Source: Ornithodoros turicata
Taxonomy: Eukaryota; Arthropoda; Arachnida; Ixodida; Argasidae
Direction: 5' to 3'
DNA: 64,000 nt
Assembly: GCF_037126465.1 (NCBI RefSeq)
Contig: NC_088204.1
Location: 75,763,807-75,827,806, forward strand
Positions 41,337 through 53,065 of the stretch are shown here, piece by piece (positions within the stretch are counted from its first letter, which is position 1; every line of letters begins with the position of its first letter). A program made the translations under genes and the position numbers. Below the pieces are notes generated by a model. The model saw only the letters and a list, made by a program, of their open reading frames with translations. It was not told the DNA's origin and searched no databases.

Positions 41337-43826
41337 TTCGACTGAAGTAACTTTATGGAGAATTGCTTCCGCAAAATGAATAATTCATTACTTTTCTCCT
41401 CAAACTTCCGGCAGAGGAAAAAGAAGACAATTAAGAACTCCATCTTGCACAGAGGGAAGACGTACGTGTGCTTTTTATTTCCGAGCTCTTAATTACGAAA
41501 CTTCCGCGTGTTGTTTTCACGACCCAGTCTTCTGCCACGAGAATAAGGGGGAACGGAAGAACTGTCTCATATTCTTCGGACTCTAACGAACTCGTCCCTC
41601 AGGTGCGATTAAACCTGCTGGCATAATGATGCCAGTGCGAATACGGGCATTCTGTGTCGTAACTCGTACAGGCGGCAACAGGGCGCGGCAACTGGGCAAC
41701 GTGACCTAATGGGGCATCCGTGGGTCAATGCTCTGCCGCCTACAGATCTCTTGTGTATTTTCACGGAGCACAAGCCGGGATTCATGCTGGAGTTTCACCC
41801 GATGGGGATTCTGAAATTCCTTACGGGGTGCGTGGCACCCGTACCTGTTGACTTTTCTTTTTTTTTTGCCTTTCTGAACAGGGACCTTTTTTTTTTTTTG
41901 TTGTTGTTGTTGTTGTTAGGAGGGGGGAGGAAGGGGTGCTATAAGGTCGCTGTGGGAAGATGTTAGGAGGCTGTGGGTGGTGCTAGAAAAATCCCTGATT
42001 TATTTATTTATTGAATGAGCTTTCATTTTGGCACTGGTGCTTGCAACGACTAAGCAGTTGATATAACGAGTACATAAAACTTGACTGACACTGTGACACC
42101 TATATCGTCGTCCAAATATTCGGTACATACTCAGTTTTCAATCGTATTTTCGAGACACCAGTTTTATTTCTAGGATTGCACGTAAAAAAAAATAAAGAAA
42201 ATAGACGACCAATGTTACGACTGTCATCGTCATGAGCCCGAAGGGACGGACAGAAACCGGGCTGCTTGAGGGCCAATCATCGCATTCTTTTAGATTATGT
42301 CTTTCTGAAACTTGGTCATCCTCATTCTGTCCTCACTAGAAAAAAAAAAGAAAAAACCGTCCAGAGCACTGGTAAAACCTGGCTCTGAGGGCGAATCGCA
42401 ACACCGACCAATTGCAATCTGTGCATCGTTCGGTACAAGTGTAGCAGCCAGAATTAAACAACAGTGTGACCGTTAGGTTCTACTGCAATCACCTCGAATA
42501 AAACTTCAGCGGTCCCAAACTATTTTTAGTTCCTGCACGAGCGACAGCTTTGGAAGCCGATGTACTCTCGTTCTGCCACACGTACTGCTTTCTAGCCGTC
42601 TCGAGCCTGCAGCATTCATTCAAGCTGAAGACTTAAAACCTTCAGGATTCTCGCAGTTCCTTTTCGTCCACGTTAAATATTCGAAATTGTTGCCTTCACG
42701 AGCAACCTGTGAAGACATGTGCATGACAGCACACACCAAAACTTCTTAAACTCCATTACTCCAGATTGTGAAGTCTTTTCACCCCCACCCCCCCCCGCAC
42801 GTGCTCTTGTGTGACGTAACTCACGCGACGCCGGCCGACACCGCCTGGGGCTCTCATTGAATTGCCTTAAGAACCCTCTCGAAACGCCCAGGAACGTCGT
42901 ATAAACATAGAAGCAACATTCCCTTCGGACGCTGGAGGGCATAAGTCTCGATTTGCCGCACGGAAATGCTTCTTCGCTGGAAACTTCTCGAAGTGCGGTG
43001 TTTTGAAAGCGTAAGTGGCCCAACTCCTATAATTTGTGCCGACTGAAATGAAAGGAATCCACTCCCGCTGCGGCTTCCGCATCATACAAAATCCCCACAG
43101 CTATATATCGACCATTCACGCGGCGCAGCTCATGCTGTACCAGTTCGAAGGAATGGGAAGGGTAGCCTTCCGGCATAATTCGTGCATAAATGATACATAT
43201 ATGTACGGTGGAAGAAGGCAGCCTATATATCCGTGCTGTTTGTCCTTGCTTTCTCTTGTTTCCATCATCATCAGCATCGTTGTCGTCATCGTTCGAACTG
43301 CTCTGCGTTTGTGTTGGTTGTGCTTGCTGTGGAAGAGCCTGTGCAACTTCCCACAGTGTAACTTCCCACCAGGGAAGGGTGATTCCGGCGCTCTTGCTCA
43401 CCGTTTCCGTCACATTCGTTGCTCAATTTATTTCGTTGCTTGTCCTTTTTTTTCTTTTTTTTTTTTGTCTCGTTTCAATTATTCGATGCGAATATTTCGT
43501 TTCCCAAATATTTCCGTTTCCCGTTTTCTGTTGTAATTTCGTTTTCGTTATACTGCTTGTTGTTCCTCAGTCCGTTACTCTTTGCGGCGATGAAAACGGA
43601 GCTGTGAAGGGTTACGGAATTGTGGCTGGACGTTCGCTTATCACTCTCTCAGCACCCCTTTTGAAGCGATTGCATTATGGAGCCACCCACCGTGTGTAGG
43701 TATGTTCATATAGCACGTAGCATACGTCCAAAAATGCATTACCAATCGATGAATCTAAAAGGATTCCACGTCTTCTTTTGTTTGCTTTGGATGTACGCTA
43801 TGGAAGCAGTAAAGGGTTCCACCTGT
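40489..43826. other. Unassigned, with simple repeats
   Basis: (TC)n at about 41305-41332, (TTG)n at about 41898-41919 next to a G-rich block, and C-rich runs at 42780-42797. The 166- and 169-codon plus frames at 43036-43699 start at non-ATG codons, overlap each other and read T-rich sequence; they are not accepted. Confidence 0.35.
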
Positions 43827-44014
43827 TGGATCTCTTGACTCGGTGGATCTCTTGACCCGTTGGATCTCTTGACCCGTTGGATCTCTTGACCCGTTGGATC
43901 TCTTGACTCGGTGGATCTCTTGACTCGGTGAATCTCTTGACTCGGTGGATCTCTTGACCCGTTGGATCTCTTGACCCGTTGGATCTCTTGACCTGGTTGG
44001 ACCTCTTGACTCGT
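43827..44014. repeat. 17-bp minisatellite, 11 units
   Basis: The unit is TGGATCTCTTGACCCGT or TGGATCTCTTGACTCGG. Two subtypes alternate in blocks (T-C-C-C-T-T-T-C-C and two variant units). Because 17 is not a multiple of 3, all three frames are used in turn over 51 bases; the minus strand is open across it, giving a repetitive SRDP/VKRS peptide. Confidence 0.8.
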
Positions 44015-45297
44015 CTGAGGGCTTGCGTATCGTGACGCGGCAGGGATCTATCTCTCACAGTGCCACTTCCGCGTGAAGAGATTTGAACTATTCAAGTCTT
44101 TCGGCCGGTAATGATGAGTCCTAGTGAAATATCCGTTTGAGGTTTCACGTGGTTTCACTCCATCGCCTCGGGACAGTGCGACGGCACAACAACCGAAATG
44201 AGACTGGGCGTCCACACGGTAACAGCATCGAGAACCGGAACCGTCCTTATCTTCCTGTTCGTTGACGACTGCCGATATTAGGGACATCGCCCTAATGACC
44301 AGTCGCCATCTGAGGAGGTGACCATGGAACATTGATTGGAAACGCGCTGCTCTATGCGTTGTAAGAAACGTTGAGCACGTTGAGTATAGCTACCCCAGAG
44401 TCGAAAGGGTCAGGTTCATTCACTAAACGACCAAAGGCACTTCTATAGAGTGCGCACATCGGATCAAACTAGGCGACTCCGTCTCCAAAGAGGGAGCCAC
44501 GGTGTGAAAGCGATTGAAACGGAAGAACAGTGACGTTAGTTCCACCAGCTCTAAAGTTTGAATTTGCGAACAGCTCGTTCGAGCTTTTTCTCAAACCGCC
44601 AGCCTACAACTTTCCAATACCTCGGAATACTTTGATACCTCGGACCTTTACAAATGTTATATAATAATTATAACTAGTCTAATTGTCTAAGCTAATTAGT
44701 CTTATCTAAGCAATTGGATAGGGACGAAAATTCGAAAAATATTGGCGGCTATTGCGACTATTAGCAATATTCAGGTGACTCCATTCACGTAGGGATTTCG
44801 TTCTTTCTTCTTTCTCGTTTAATCTTGATGATGCACATTACTTGGAATCTCCTCTATACACCTGCATGTCCGCATTCCGTGTCATTTTGACAACCTCATT
44901 CCAGACAGGCCTTTTGTAACCGCTCCTATCTATCTAGCCGCCCCGACACAAAACCAAGGAAGAAGACAAAAGAACGAGAGGAACCCGACCCCATCCTAGG
45001 GGAAAAACAAGCGAAAGTTAGGGTCTCATTGGTGTTACGTAAAGAGAGAGCTATCATTCAGGCTCGGGTTTCCGAGAGACAAATTTTCTCTCGTCTGCAT
45101 CGCGCTGCACGATTGCATAGAGGGCGACACTGCTGGCTGCGCACAATAGTGGACACACTCTAATCAATGAATGGTGTCGCTCCAATTTCACTTTGTTAAT
45201 GGCCTCGCGGCCGAACGGAAAGGCCGTGGTTGATTCTTCTCTCTTTCCCTTTTATTTAAATATTGCCGTTACCGACGGTAGTGCCCTCCGCATCATT
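44015..45297. other. Unassigned sequence
   Basis: No gene or repeat recognised. Confidence 0.35.
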
Positions 45298-45299
45298 TA

Positions 45300-45873
45300 C
45301 CGTATTTTCACGCGTATTAGCCGCGGCTTATGCGCGATTTTTTTTCTCACGGGCGCCCTGCGGCTTATCCACCGGTGCGGCTTATCTGATGACTATTTTT
45401 TCCTGGTATTTTCCCCATACGCCGATTTTAACGAAAGGGCCGACAGTGTCTCTGGAACAGCACTGCCCTGCCGATGCACGAACCGTGCATAACAGGGACG
45501 GGTCCACATTCGAGTAGATTGATCTTCCTGGTGCATTCCCCCAAGCAGCTTTAAGGAAAGTGGTGACAGTGATTCACGTCTTCTGGAAGATCACTGACCC
45601 ATCAGCCCACGAAAAACACCCGACAAGGGCACAATCCGATCTTGGTAGAACTCCAGAACTGACCTCCTCTGTTGTACACTGTGCCGATCCCGGAGTATGG
45701 ACCACATGGTTTATGGCCTTCTTTCTGGTCTCCTTTGTCGCACAAATCAGTCGTCTCGTATTGCCCGCGGCTTATCTGCGGGTGCGGCTTATCTGCCAGA
45801 AAATTTTCAAAACGTCCCAAAAAACGCGTCCTGCGGCTTATCTGCGGTGCGGCTTATACGCGTGAAATTACGG
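45300..45873. mobile_element. Tigger/pogo-like element with repeated GCGGCTTAT motifs
   Basis: The ends are CCGTATTTTCACGCGTAT and ATACGCGTGAAATTACGG, with TA outside each (45298-45299, 45874-45875). GCGGCTTAT(C/A) occurs repeatedly near both ends as sub-terminal repeats. The 574-bp unit encodes no transposase. Confidence 0.65.
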
Positions 45874-46000
45874 TATGTTCCAAGGTATAGCTGTAGAGAC
45901 TTTGTTCAAAATAAAACTGGTGAGCGGAGTCGTATAGCGAGTACATGATTACCCAGTATAACGAAAGGAAAGTTAGGTAGCAAGCGAGCTGGTGGTGACG

Positions 46001-46142
46001 ATCCATGACTTGAAAACCCGAGACGAGGTAGGGACAAAAACGGACAAACATAAACACGGTCTCAAACTCAGCTGAGTTTGAGACCGTGTATGTGTTTGTC
46101 TGTTTTTGTCCCTACCTCGTCTCGGGTTTTCAAGTCATGGAT
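46001..46142. repeat. 142-bp near-perfect palindrome with no spacer
   Basis: The axis lies between 46071 and 46072 (CTCAG|CTGAG). The 71-bp arms match with only a few mismatches (for example AACATAAACAC against GTGTATGTGTT). ACCCAGTAT occurs in direct orientation on both sides (45950 region and 46143-46151). It is a foldback or a duplication in opposite orientation. Confidence 0.75.
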
Positions 46143-46304
46143 ACCCAGTATGTCATGGACGAATTGATCGCTGCGTGAGGCCTTTGCTGATTGTGTGATT
46201 TCAGATGGCGTGATGTGCAGTGTCGTGTATGAAGCTCCTCTTACGAACATGCTCACTTCAAATCCTTAAAAAAAAAATATATATATATATTTTTGTTTTT
46301 TTTG

Positions 46305-46535
46305 TGTTAGCGCCGCGAAGCAACTGTGACTGTGGGCGCCGTATATAAGACGTTGGCAGATGGAGAGGGGACATCACGAGGAAGTTGAGAGACAGGAGAC
46401 GGGTATGCGTCCTAGGCCGAGTTCACGGAGAATTCTGTCGACTTCCGCCTGGAAACTCTGCCAGAAAACCCAGGGAAAACCTCAGTCGTGGGATTCGAAC
46501 CCACCACCTCGCAGTCTTCAGTACGACCCTGTCTA
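46305..46535 (-). repeat. SINE-B, minus strand, lacking the 5' end
   Basis: GTTAGCGCCGCGAAGCAACT, GACGTTGGCAGATGGAGAG and GCGTCCTAGGCCGAGTTC are followed by the head remnant GGGATTCGAACCCACCACC (inverse B box). The A-box end is replaced by unrelated sequence. Confidence 0.65.
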
Positions 46536-46663
46536 CCACCAAAACCAAAAAGCGGATCGATTTCATCAATTATCCCACAACGTCACCGGACATATTGTTC
46601 TTCCTTGTAAGATCAATGCGCTCGTAAGCTTGTCACTCCGGGTGGCCTCTTACTCCCACACTC

Positions 46664-47564
46664 TGTATAGAGTCCCAGAAAACGTGTCATTGAATTATAA
46701 CAAAAAAAAAAAAAGAAAACTACACCACCTAGAATCATGCGGTCAACGACATTTGTTCTTACTAGGTTTTTGCCACCTCCTGATGTGAATGTCATGTAAC
46801 GTAAGTTTAACTATGTAAATTTTTGCGAACTGAACTCGGAAAGTTACCAAGTAAAGGTCACTTTTTTACCCCACCTATGTGAAGAGCGTGCCGAACTTAC
46901 TCAAATTCATGATAACTGACGGGGATATTCAGGAGCTATCCCATCGGAAAAAATAGCCGAACATCATGCTTTACGGAGCACCCCGGAGCATAGCGCGCGA
47001 CGAATTTTTCAGCGCAATCGTTGTCAGTCCGACGAAAGGAGGTTGGAAACCCGGCCCACACCGGGCTAGTAGAAAGAGATAACACAGGCATGGCTCTATG
47101 GCATCTGGCTTCCGCTGGGATCATGCCTTGCCTTTGCCAATTTCAGGAACTGGCGCTTTTTGTACCATCACTCTGTGGGCTGGGTTTCCAACCTCCTTTC
47201 GTGGGACTGACAGCGATTGCGCTCAAAAAGTCGCCGCGCGCAAAGCTCGTGGTACTCCGAGAAGCATGATAGTCAGCTATTGTTTTCGATGGGATAGCTC
47301 CTCAATACACCTGTCAATTATAATGAATTTGAGTAAATTCGGCACGCTACTCACATTGATGAGGCAAAGAAGGGACATTTACTTGGCCAATTTCCGAGTT
47401 CAGTTCGCAAAAAAAAAAAAATTACATAACTTACATTACATGACATTCACATCAGGAGGTGGCAAAAACCTAGTAAGAACAAATACCGTTGACCGCATGG
47501 TTCTGGTGTCGTAGTCTTTTTTTTTTTTACTATAATTCAGCGACACGTTCTGTGGGACACCCTG
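46664..47564. mobile_element. Long foldback element FB2 (~900 bp)
   Basis: The right end is GGGACACCCTG with TAT outside. The left end is a damaged version (TATAGAGTCCCAGAA). Arms of about 400 bp are inverted copies: ACGTGTCATTGAATTATAAC at the left end, GGAGGTTGGAAACCCGGCCC and GGGCTGGGTTTCCAACCTCC near the centre (about 47110). Its CAGGGTGTCC-type terminus resembles FB1, but the interior differs. Confidence 0.65.
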
Positions 47565-47566
47565 TA

Positions 47567-48542
47567 TGTGCGTCCTCTTGTCACCGTTGGAATTACATCT
47601 CCTACACAATATACTTTGATCTCAGAACAAAGACCTTATACTGTTAAAATCCCCCCCCCCCCCCAACTCGAGCTACACATGCCTTGAGGACAATGTCTCC
47701 AATAAAAAGCAGAGGCACCACCTTACTCTATAGAAGCAGAATCGAGTGATGGCAGACATCGTGCTAACGGGGCGGCGTGCTACGAATAACTCGCGAACCT
47801 TATCGGCCGCTTGGCAGCCCCTCGCGACCGCTAAGAATATTCCGAGAACCTAAATTGCATTTTGAACGACGGTAAAGAAAGGAAATAACAAATACTAAAA
47901 TGTTGCGGTGTAAAAGAAAAAGAAAACCCAATACCAGTTCCGTGAGGTACTCTCGAAGAAGAGGGTTTATTAAGAAGAGGATAGGAGGAAAGTGTCGTCT
48001 ATGATGTCGGTGATACTGGTGGGATCTTCCTTCCGGTGGTAGCTGTCAAGGCGCCGTTTACGAGTTTTAGGAAGCGCTCGTGGATTGAGGAGTAAATTTA
48101 CTGGTTTTACGACGCGCGAAATTGCACCTTTCTTTTTTTTGCACGCGTCCGTCGTGCCGAATTACGGCATTGCCCCGTGCTATTGTTTCTGCTGCGGCGC
48201 CCGCAAGCGTGACAACGCCTGACGCGGTTGTTCTTTAGAAGCACGGTGGATGCATTCTTTTTTATTTATGCCTATAAAGAGCTTTGTTTGAAGTTTGCAG
48301 TTTCTGTTCAGAATATTTTATTAACATAATTATCTAATTACACAAGTAACTGCCCAGATTACACTTTGCAGTTTCTTGTTTCTGTTGTAACTGAAACAAT
48401 GTCGTAACTGTCCAAGTCGATCCTGCTATCCAATCGAATCGAATCCAAGTCGTGTTTCCCCCGGGCTCCATGTGTGAAGTGTCTTTTCTGCTATCATTGA
48501 ATGTGTTTGGGCTGCTTCTCTCTCTCTCTCTCTTTCAATTCC
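47567..48542. other. Unassigned, with a poly-C run
   Basis: A run of about 15 C lies at 47649-47663, preceded by GTTAAAAT; it may be a remnant LINE-E-like tail. A (CT)n run lies at 48519-48533. No gene recognised. Confidence 0.35.
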
Positions 48543-48812
48543 GTGTTAGCGCCGCGGAGCAACTGTAGCTATGAGAGGCGTGCAGACGTGGACAGATGGA
48601 GAGAGCACAGCAGGAAGGAGTGTGGGACAGGGGCGTTAGTATGCGTCCTGGGCCGACTTCAGGGGGAACTCTGCCGACATTCGCCTGAAAAGCCTGCCGG
48701 AAAACCCAGGCAAAAACCTCAGACAACACATCCGGTGCACGGGATTCAAACCCGCCTCACCTTCCAGTCTCGGCGTGGAAAGCGACCATCCTAACCACTA
48801 TGTCATGGTAGC
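48543..48812 (-). repeat. SINE-B, full length, minus strand
   Basis: Tail (GTTAGCGCCGCGGAGCAACT), GACAGATGGAGAGAGCACAG, the core GCGTCCTGGGCCGACTTC, GGGATTCAAACCCGCC (inverse B box) and CCATCCTAACCACTATG (inverse A box) are all present in order. A few substitutions in the B box would weaken RNA polymerase III use. Confidence 0.75.
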
Positions 48813-48840
48813 CGGTAGGTTGTTTACTATCCCGTAAGGA

Positions 48841-48860
48841 ATATATATATATATATATTG
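48841..48860. repeat. (TA)n microsatellite
   Basis: About ten TA units next to the SINE. Confidence 0.7.
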
Positions 48861-48862
48861 TA

Positions 48863-51085
48863 CCGCGTAAACCTTTTACTGCCGCGCGCATGTATGAACG
48901 GCATAAGGAGCTTGCAGGGGATGCCACCCGTATAGCACGTTAGGACTACCGTACGTATATAGATGTCCCTCTTCGCCGACTTAGTTTCTTGGTCTTACTT
49001 CTTATTAGTAGCAAGGCTTTCTACGTATTGTGAGAGTTGTATGCCTCTGGACACAAATGGTGCGTAACCTGTTCGCCTGTTGACCCACTATCCGTGTCCA
49101 CCTCTGCCCTTGTACCTGACTTAGGAAACTTTGGTGTGTGTGTGTGTGGGGGGGGGGGATTCTTCCAGGCAAGAAATACGTAAAAGTGTAGCCTCGACAA
49201 CAACCGGCACTTCGTCTTAACGCGTTCGCCCGTCCATTAATTCAATTATATCAGCCTTCCAAATGCCCGTCTATACGGTGTACAGTGAAAGTGCCTCGCG
49301 CACAAAAGCAGACGACAAGAAAAGACAAGCCTAAACGCTCCCACTTCGGTCCCGCAGAACAGCGGTTTGTACCGAAACGCAGATGCCGACGGGCCCTCTT
49401 TATTAAATTATACGCGTCTCCTGAAGGTGCGAAACCAAATACCACGCGCGTGAATGCCGCGCCTGGCCTATACCAATTTCTGGAAGACAGCTTGCGCCCC
49501 CTACCCGGACACAACTAGAAATACAGTCGTGCATAGCGAGCGCTGAATATGCAAATAAAGCGGCGTTTTAGAGGTTCTGAAAGGAACCCGGGAAAATAGT
49601 TTGCTCGCTTGTGCATGACAAGGTAAACATTCATGCGGGGTTTCTGTAGGAGCTGCGCAAAAAAGAAGTGGGCGAAAAGTTTGGCGCTGGGCGATTCCGC
49701 TTTTTTACGCCCACGTCTGCAAGGCCGGGTGCTGATTGGCCGCGAGAAGGAACGTGGCGCTCTGTGATGAATAATATTTTTCGTCATTAGCAGAAATGGA
49801 ATGTAAACACTGTTTGTAGAAAGCCGGCGATAATGAAATTTTGCTGTTGTCGTTGTGTGAGGTTTAGAACACGATAGCTTCGGGGCCCGCATTAGAAATG
49901 AGTGCCGTCATTGCGCATGCTCAGGACTGTCATTGCGCATACGGCTAATACGCGTATTGGGTAGTGGGACAGCAGGCTATTTTTGAAAAAAAAAAAAAAA
50001 GGAGCATAAGTGGTTAAACAACGCCCCTAAGTGAGCTTGCAAGTTCTTCGCAGAGGGATTCGCGTTGCGGTGAAAGACTTGAGCATAATGTTTCCGTGGA
50101 AAATTGTTTTCCATAGGCCCGTAACGATCTGCCATCGTAATTGCGAAGCTAAGCTATCGGTCACGGCGTAGTCCTGGATTTGCAGTAACTGTTGTGCTAC
50201 TTAACTATAAACAAATAACTTTATTTTGAGATGATGAATCGGGAGTTTCATTGCAAAACACGATGTGAATGCGCGCATCCTGCTATGCTATCAGGTGTAT
50301 GGTGTTGTAAGGCAACAAGCAATGGGAAACGACTTTCTTGTCGTTGACCGGGCATCGGAAAAAAAAAAGAAGAAGAAGAAACGAGGCGTTCGACTTCACG
50401 AATCGCTACATCAAGAAGCTCAGCAGAAATGCCGCGCAGGCATTTCCCCTGGCGACTGCGACTTTTGAAAGACACTGACATGGTGCAGCCAGGTTTTTTT
50501 TTTAGACAAGAAACATCGAAATTCATGGACACTATCAACCGCTATATAGGCCATGAGCCACCCAAGAGAGACGCCGGCGCAGCCGACGAGGGGTCGCCTG
50601 TTTGAGCGCTCGCGCGCAAATTTGAAAACAGCCAATCATCGCCGAGAAGACAAATTCATCCTCATGGGAACCGATTAATGTAAAACGTAAAATTTATGAC
50701 GTTTCCTGACGTCCGATGACGCGAGAAGCATGGAGCGCCTCATACCCTTCGTATACCCTTAGAGTAACGTGGCCTTTCAGCCACAAGACATTCGGTAGCA
50801 GACGACAGGGCACATGGTGTCGTCTGCTATGTGCGCAGTACGTCTGTCCCTGTATGCTGGAGCCCAGGAATTTTCCCAAAGCCAGAAAAGCACCAAATAT
50901 GGGCGTCACATCCCACAGGACACCAACACCCCGTGACGAAAACCATGGGAACATCTCTGCTGGCGCCGTGCGCATGCTCAGGACAAGACCGTTTGGAGCT
51001 TCCGCCCCGCGAGCAGTTTTTTCTTTCTTCTTTTACTTCCACTAGAATATTCCGTGGCGACGACGCTCACGCGAATACGCGATAG
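48863..51085. other. Unassigned, with a (TG)n(G)n tract
   Basis: TG repeats followed by about 11 G lie at about 49137-49159. GTCGTCTGCT or its inverse occurs at 49307-49316, 50797-50806 and 50819-50828; the last two face each other across 12 bases. No gene recognised; frames up to 125 codons lack domains. Confidence 0.35.
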
Positions 51086-51541
51086 ATGACATCACAGCAA
51101 AGTTCGATAACATTCACCATCATGAACGGCTGTTCAGCCGCCTACCATTTTGTCCGCGAATTTGAAGGCTGTTTCGCGGTTTCTGCTTGTTTACGCCGTT
51201 CTTTTACGCAAGAACCCAGCGTGGAAGAGGCTTGTTTACAAAATATCAATATGCAGAGCAAAGTGGAAGCGCTGAAGCGATATTCCTCACGCGTAACAGT
51301 TGTAAACCTCGCAGCACTTCGGTGTTGCATTGCAGCTCTTCAAACACGCGAACTTTCCTCGAACAACCAACAGCAGTATTCGCAGGACTCTTGCAAGTTC
51401 AACACGGGGAACTCGGAAGCTCTACTAGACATGCTTAGCAATAAATATCAGATGATACAAGGGCTCATGCTTGTCTCTGAAGCGGATCCTTTTGAAGGTT
51501 GGAGTGATTTTGAGTCTATTGAGCTGTATAGATATATATAG
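51086..51541 (+). CDS. Hypothetical 151-residue ORF
   Basis: This opens at ATG and ends at a TAG inside an AT-rich stretch. It has no signal peptide, membrane segment or motif that I recognise. The composition is Ser/Gln/Cys-rich in the middle, with an acidic C-terminal part (EADPFEGWSDFESIEL) that looks more protein-like than the rest. Two other frames are partly open across the same DNA. It could be an exon or transposon relic, but a chance frame is at least as likely. Confidence 0.15.
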   Translation: MTSQQSSITFTIMNGCSAAYHFVREFEGCFAVSACLRRSFTQEPSVEEACLQNINMQSKVEALKRYSSRVTVVNLAALRCCIAALQTRELSSNNQQQYSQDSCKFNTGNSEALLDMLSNKYQMIQGLMLVSEADPFEGWSDFESIELYRYI

Positions 51542-52766
51542 GTATATAAAATTCTGTCTCCCATTTATCTCAACGTTCACTATATATACATAAAGAAGAA
51601 AAATGAGCGGCATTTACAACCCGTTTAGGTTTGACACCATATATAGATTTACGGCGACGCAGCAGGAGGTACAGCGACTTAGTCGACGTCACAGAGATGT
51701 GCAACTGGGATAAAGGAGATTGAGAACTGTCTTCGGACAGGATAAAACGTAATCAGGAAGCTTTGTGTCGGACCCGTCGCTTGACTGCTTGGTGGGAAGA
51801 AGAAACGGAGCCCGCTGTACTTGGAAAGCCATTACAGCGAAAGAACTGGATACAAAATTTGTTATTAATAATTGGCATCTAACTTAATTATTACTTGGCA
51901 CCGTGATTGTGAGCGTCAGAAGAAAACGTGTGACAGCATTTTTTTAAAGCTTTGGTTTGGACCTGGAACGACCGCCGTAAATACCGCCTGGACTACCGCC
52001 GTAAAGGAGCATTAAAGCGGTATCCAGCATGGCCAAAACTGCTGTCACCTCGTAATGCAATATGTCCAAAGCGTCCCGACAAAATATTTCTTCCCAAAGT
52101 TGTTTCACCGCGACGCAAATCATTTGCAAAATCGCTGCCGCGGTGAGAGGTCCGAGAGCTCGAACTGTAGACCACACCCCTTCTAGTGTGACGCTTGTGG
52201 GAGCCCTCTCATTGGTTGGTAGAAAAAATCGTCTGTTACAAACATTGCGAGCTGTTCCTTGTTAACTGCTAGTCATTCATTATACGATTTATATCACGTT
52301 CTCCGGAAAAACAAAGCATATATGCAGCCCGCCAAGATAGCATTGCGATCACTATCGTAACATCCGTGCCTTCTGCGCCATCCTTCGTTGCAAGTCTTCA
52401 GCGGAGAGCGACGTACGTGTCAGTGCGGCGTTCAAAGCGAGAATACTTCCGAGGTGTTTGCTGTAGGTCGTCTCAACGACGTATTCGCTAATTCCCAGTC
52501 ACGGCAAAGTCTGTTTGATCTGTCGTGTCCCCACACCAGTGAAGTGCGTGGTCGTATACGGCTCACCGTTGACGCAGCGCGGAGTTCAGAGTTGCGTGAA
52601 TGAGCGAGACAACGCCTCGGACGGTTTCTTGCACGACGTTCCGTCGAATAAGCCAGGAAGAAGCAAGAGAGTCGTCTTATAATTCAACGTCAGGACAGTA
52701 AGTCTGATGGAATAACCGTGGAATATGCAGTCGGCACTTCAGCGAGAGCGATTACCAATCGCGACC
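51542..52766. other. Unassigned sequence
   Basis: No gene recognised. A short repeat CTGGAACGACCGCCGTAAAT / CTGGACTACCGCCGTAAAG lies at 51963-52006. Confidence 0.35.
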
Positions 52767-53065
52767 AGCAGCTCTCGTGGCATAGTGGTTATAGGATGAT
52801 CGCTTTCCACGCCGAGACTGGGTGGTGACACGGGTTCGAATCCTGTCACCGGCTGTGCATGTCTGAGGTTTTCCCCCTAGGTTTTCCGAAGACTTTCCAG
52901 ACGAATGTCGGCACAGTTCCCCCTGAAGTCGGCCCAGGACGCATATTAACCCCCTGTCCCGCACTCCTTCCTGCTGTCCTCTCTCCATCTGTCCACGTCT
53001 GTACGCCGCTCATAGCCATAGTTGCTTCGCGGCGCTAACGCGGAATTAAAATAAATAAATAAAAT
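52767..53065 (+). repeat. SINE-B, full length, best-preserved copy
   Basis: The A box TGGCATAGTGGTTATAGG (52779-52796) and B box GGTTCGAATCC (52833-52843) are intact and about 50 bp apart, as RNA polymerase III needs. The core TCGGCACAGTTCCCCCTGAA (then GTCGGCCCAGGACGC) follows, then the SINE-B tail CTTCCTGCTGTCCTCTCTCC to GCTTCGCGGCGCTAACGCGG and an (AAATA)n end. It gives the family reference for the other seven copies in the window. Confidence 0.8.

Noticed and set aside
42782..42797. LINE-E tail at a C-rich run
   Set aside because: No AATAAACAT-type sequence or target duplication next to it.
43036..43699. 166- and 169-codon plus frames
   Set aside because: Both start at non-ATG codons, overlap in different frames, and consist largely of hydrophobic residues from T-rich DNA.
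43827..44014. CRISPR array
   Set aside because: 17-bp units are directly adjacent with no spacers, and the context is eukaryotic.
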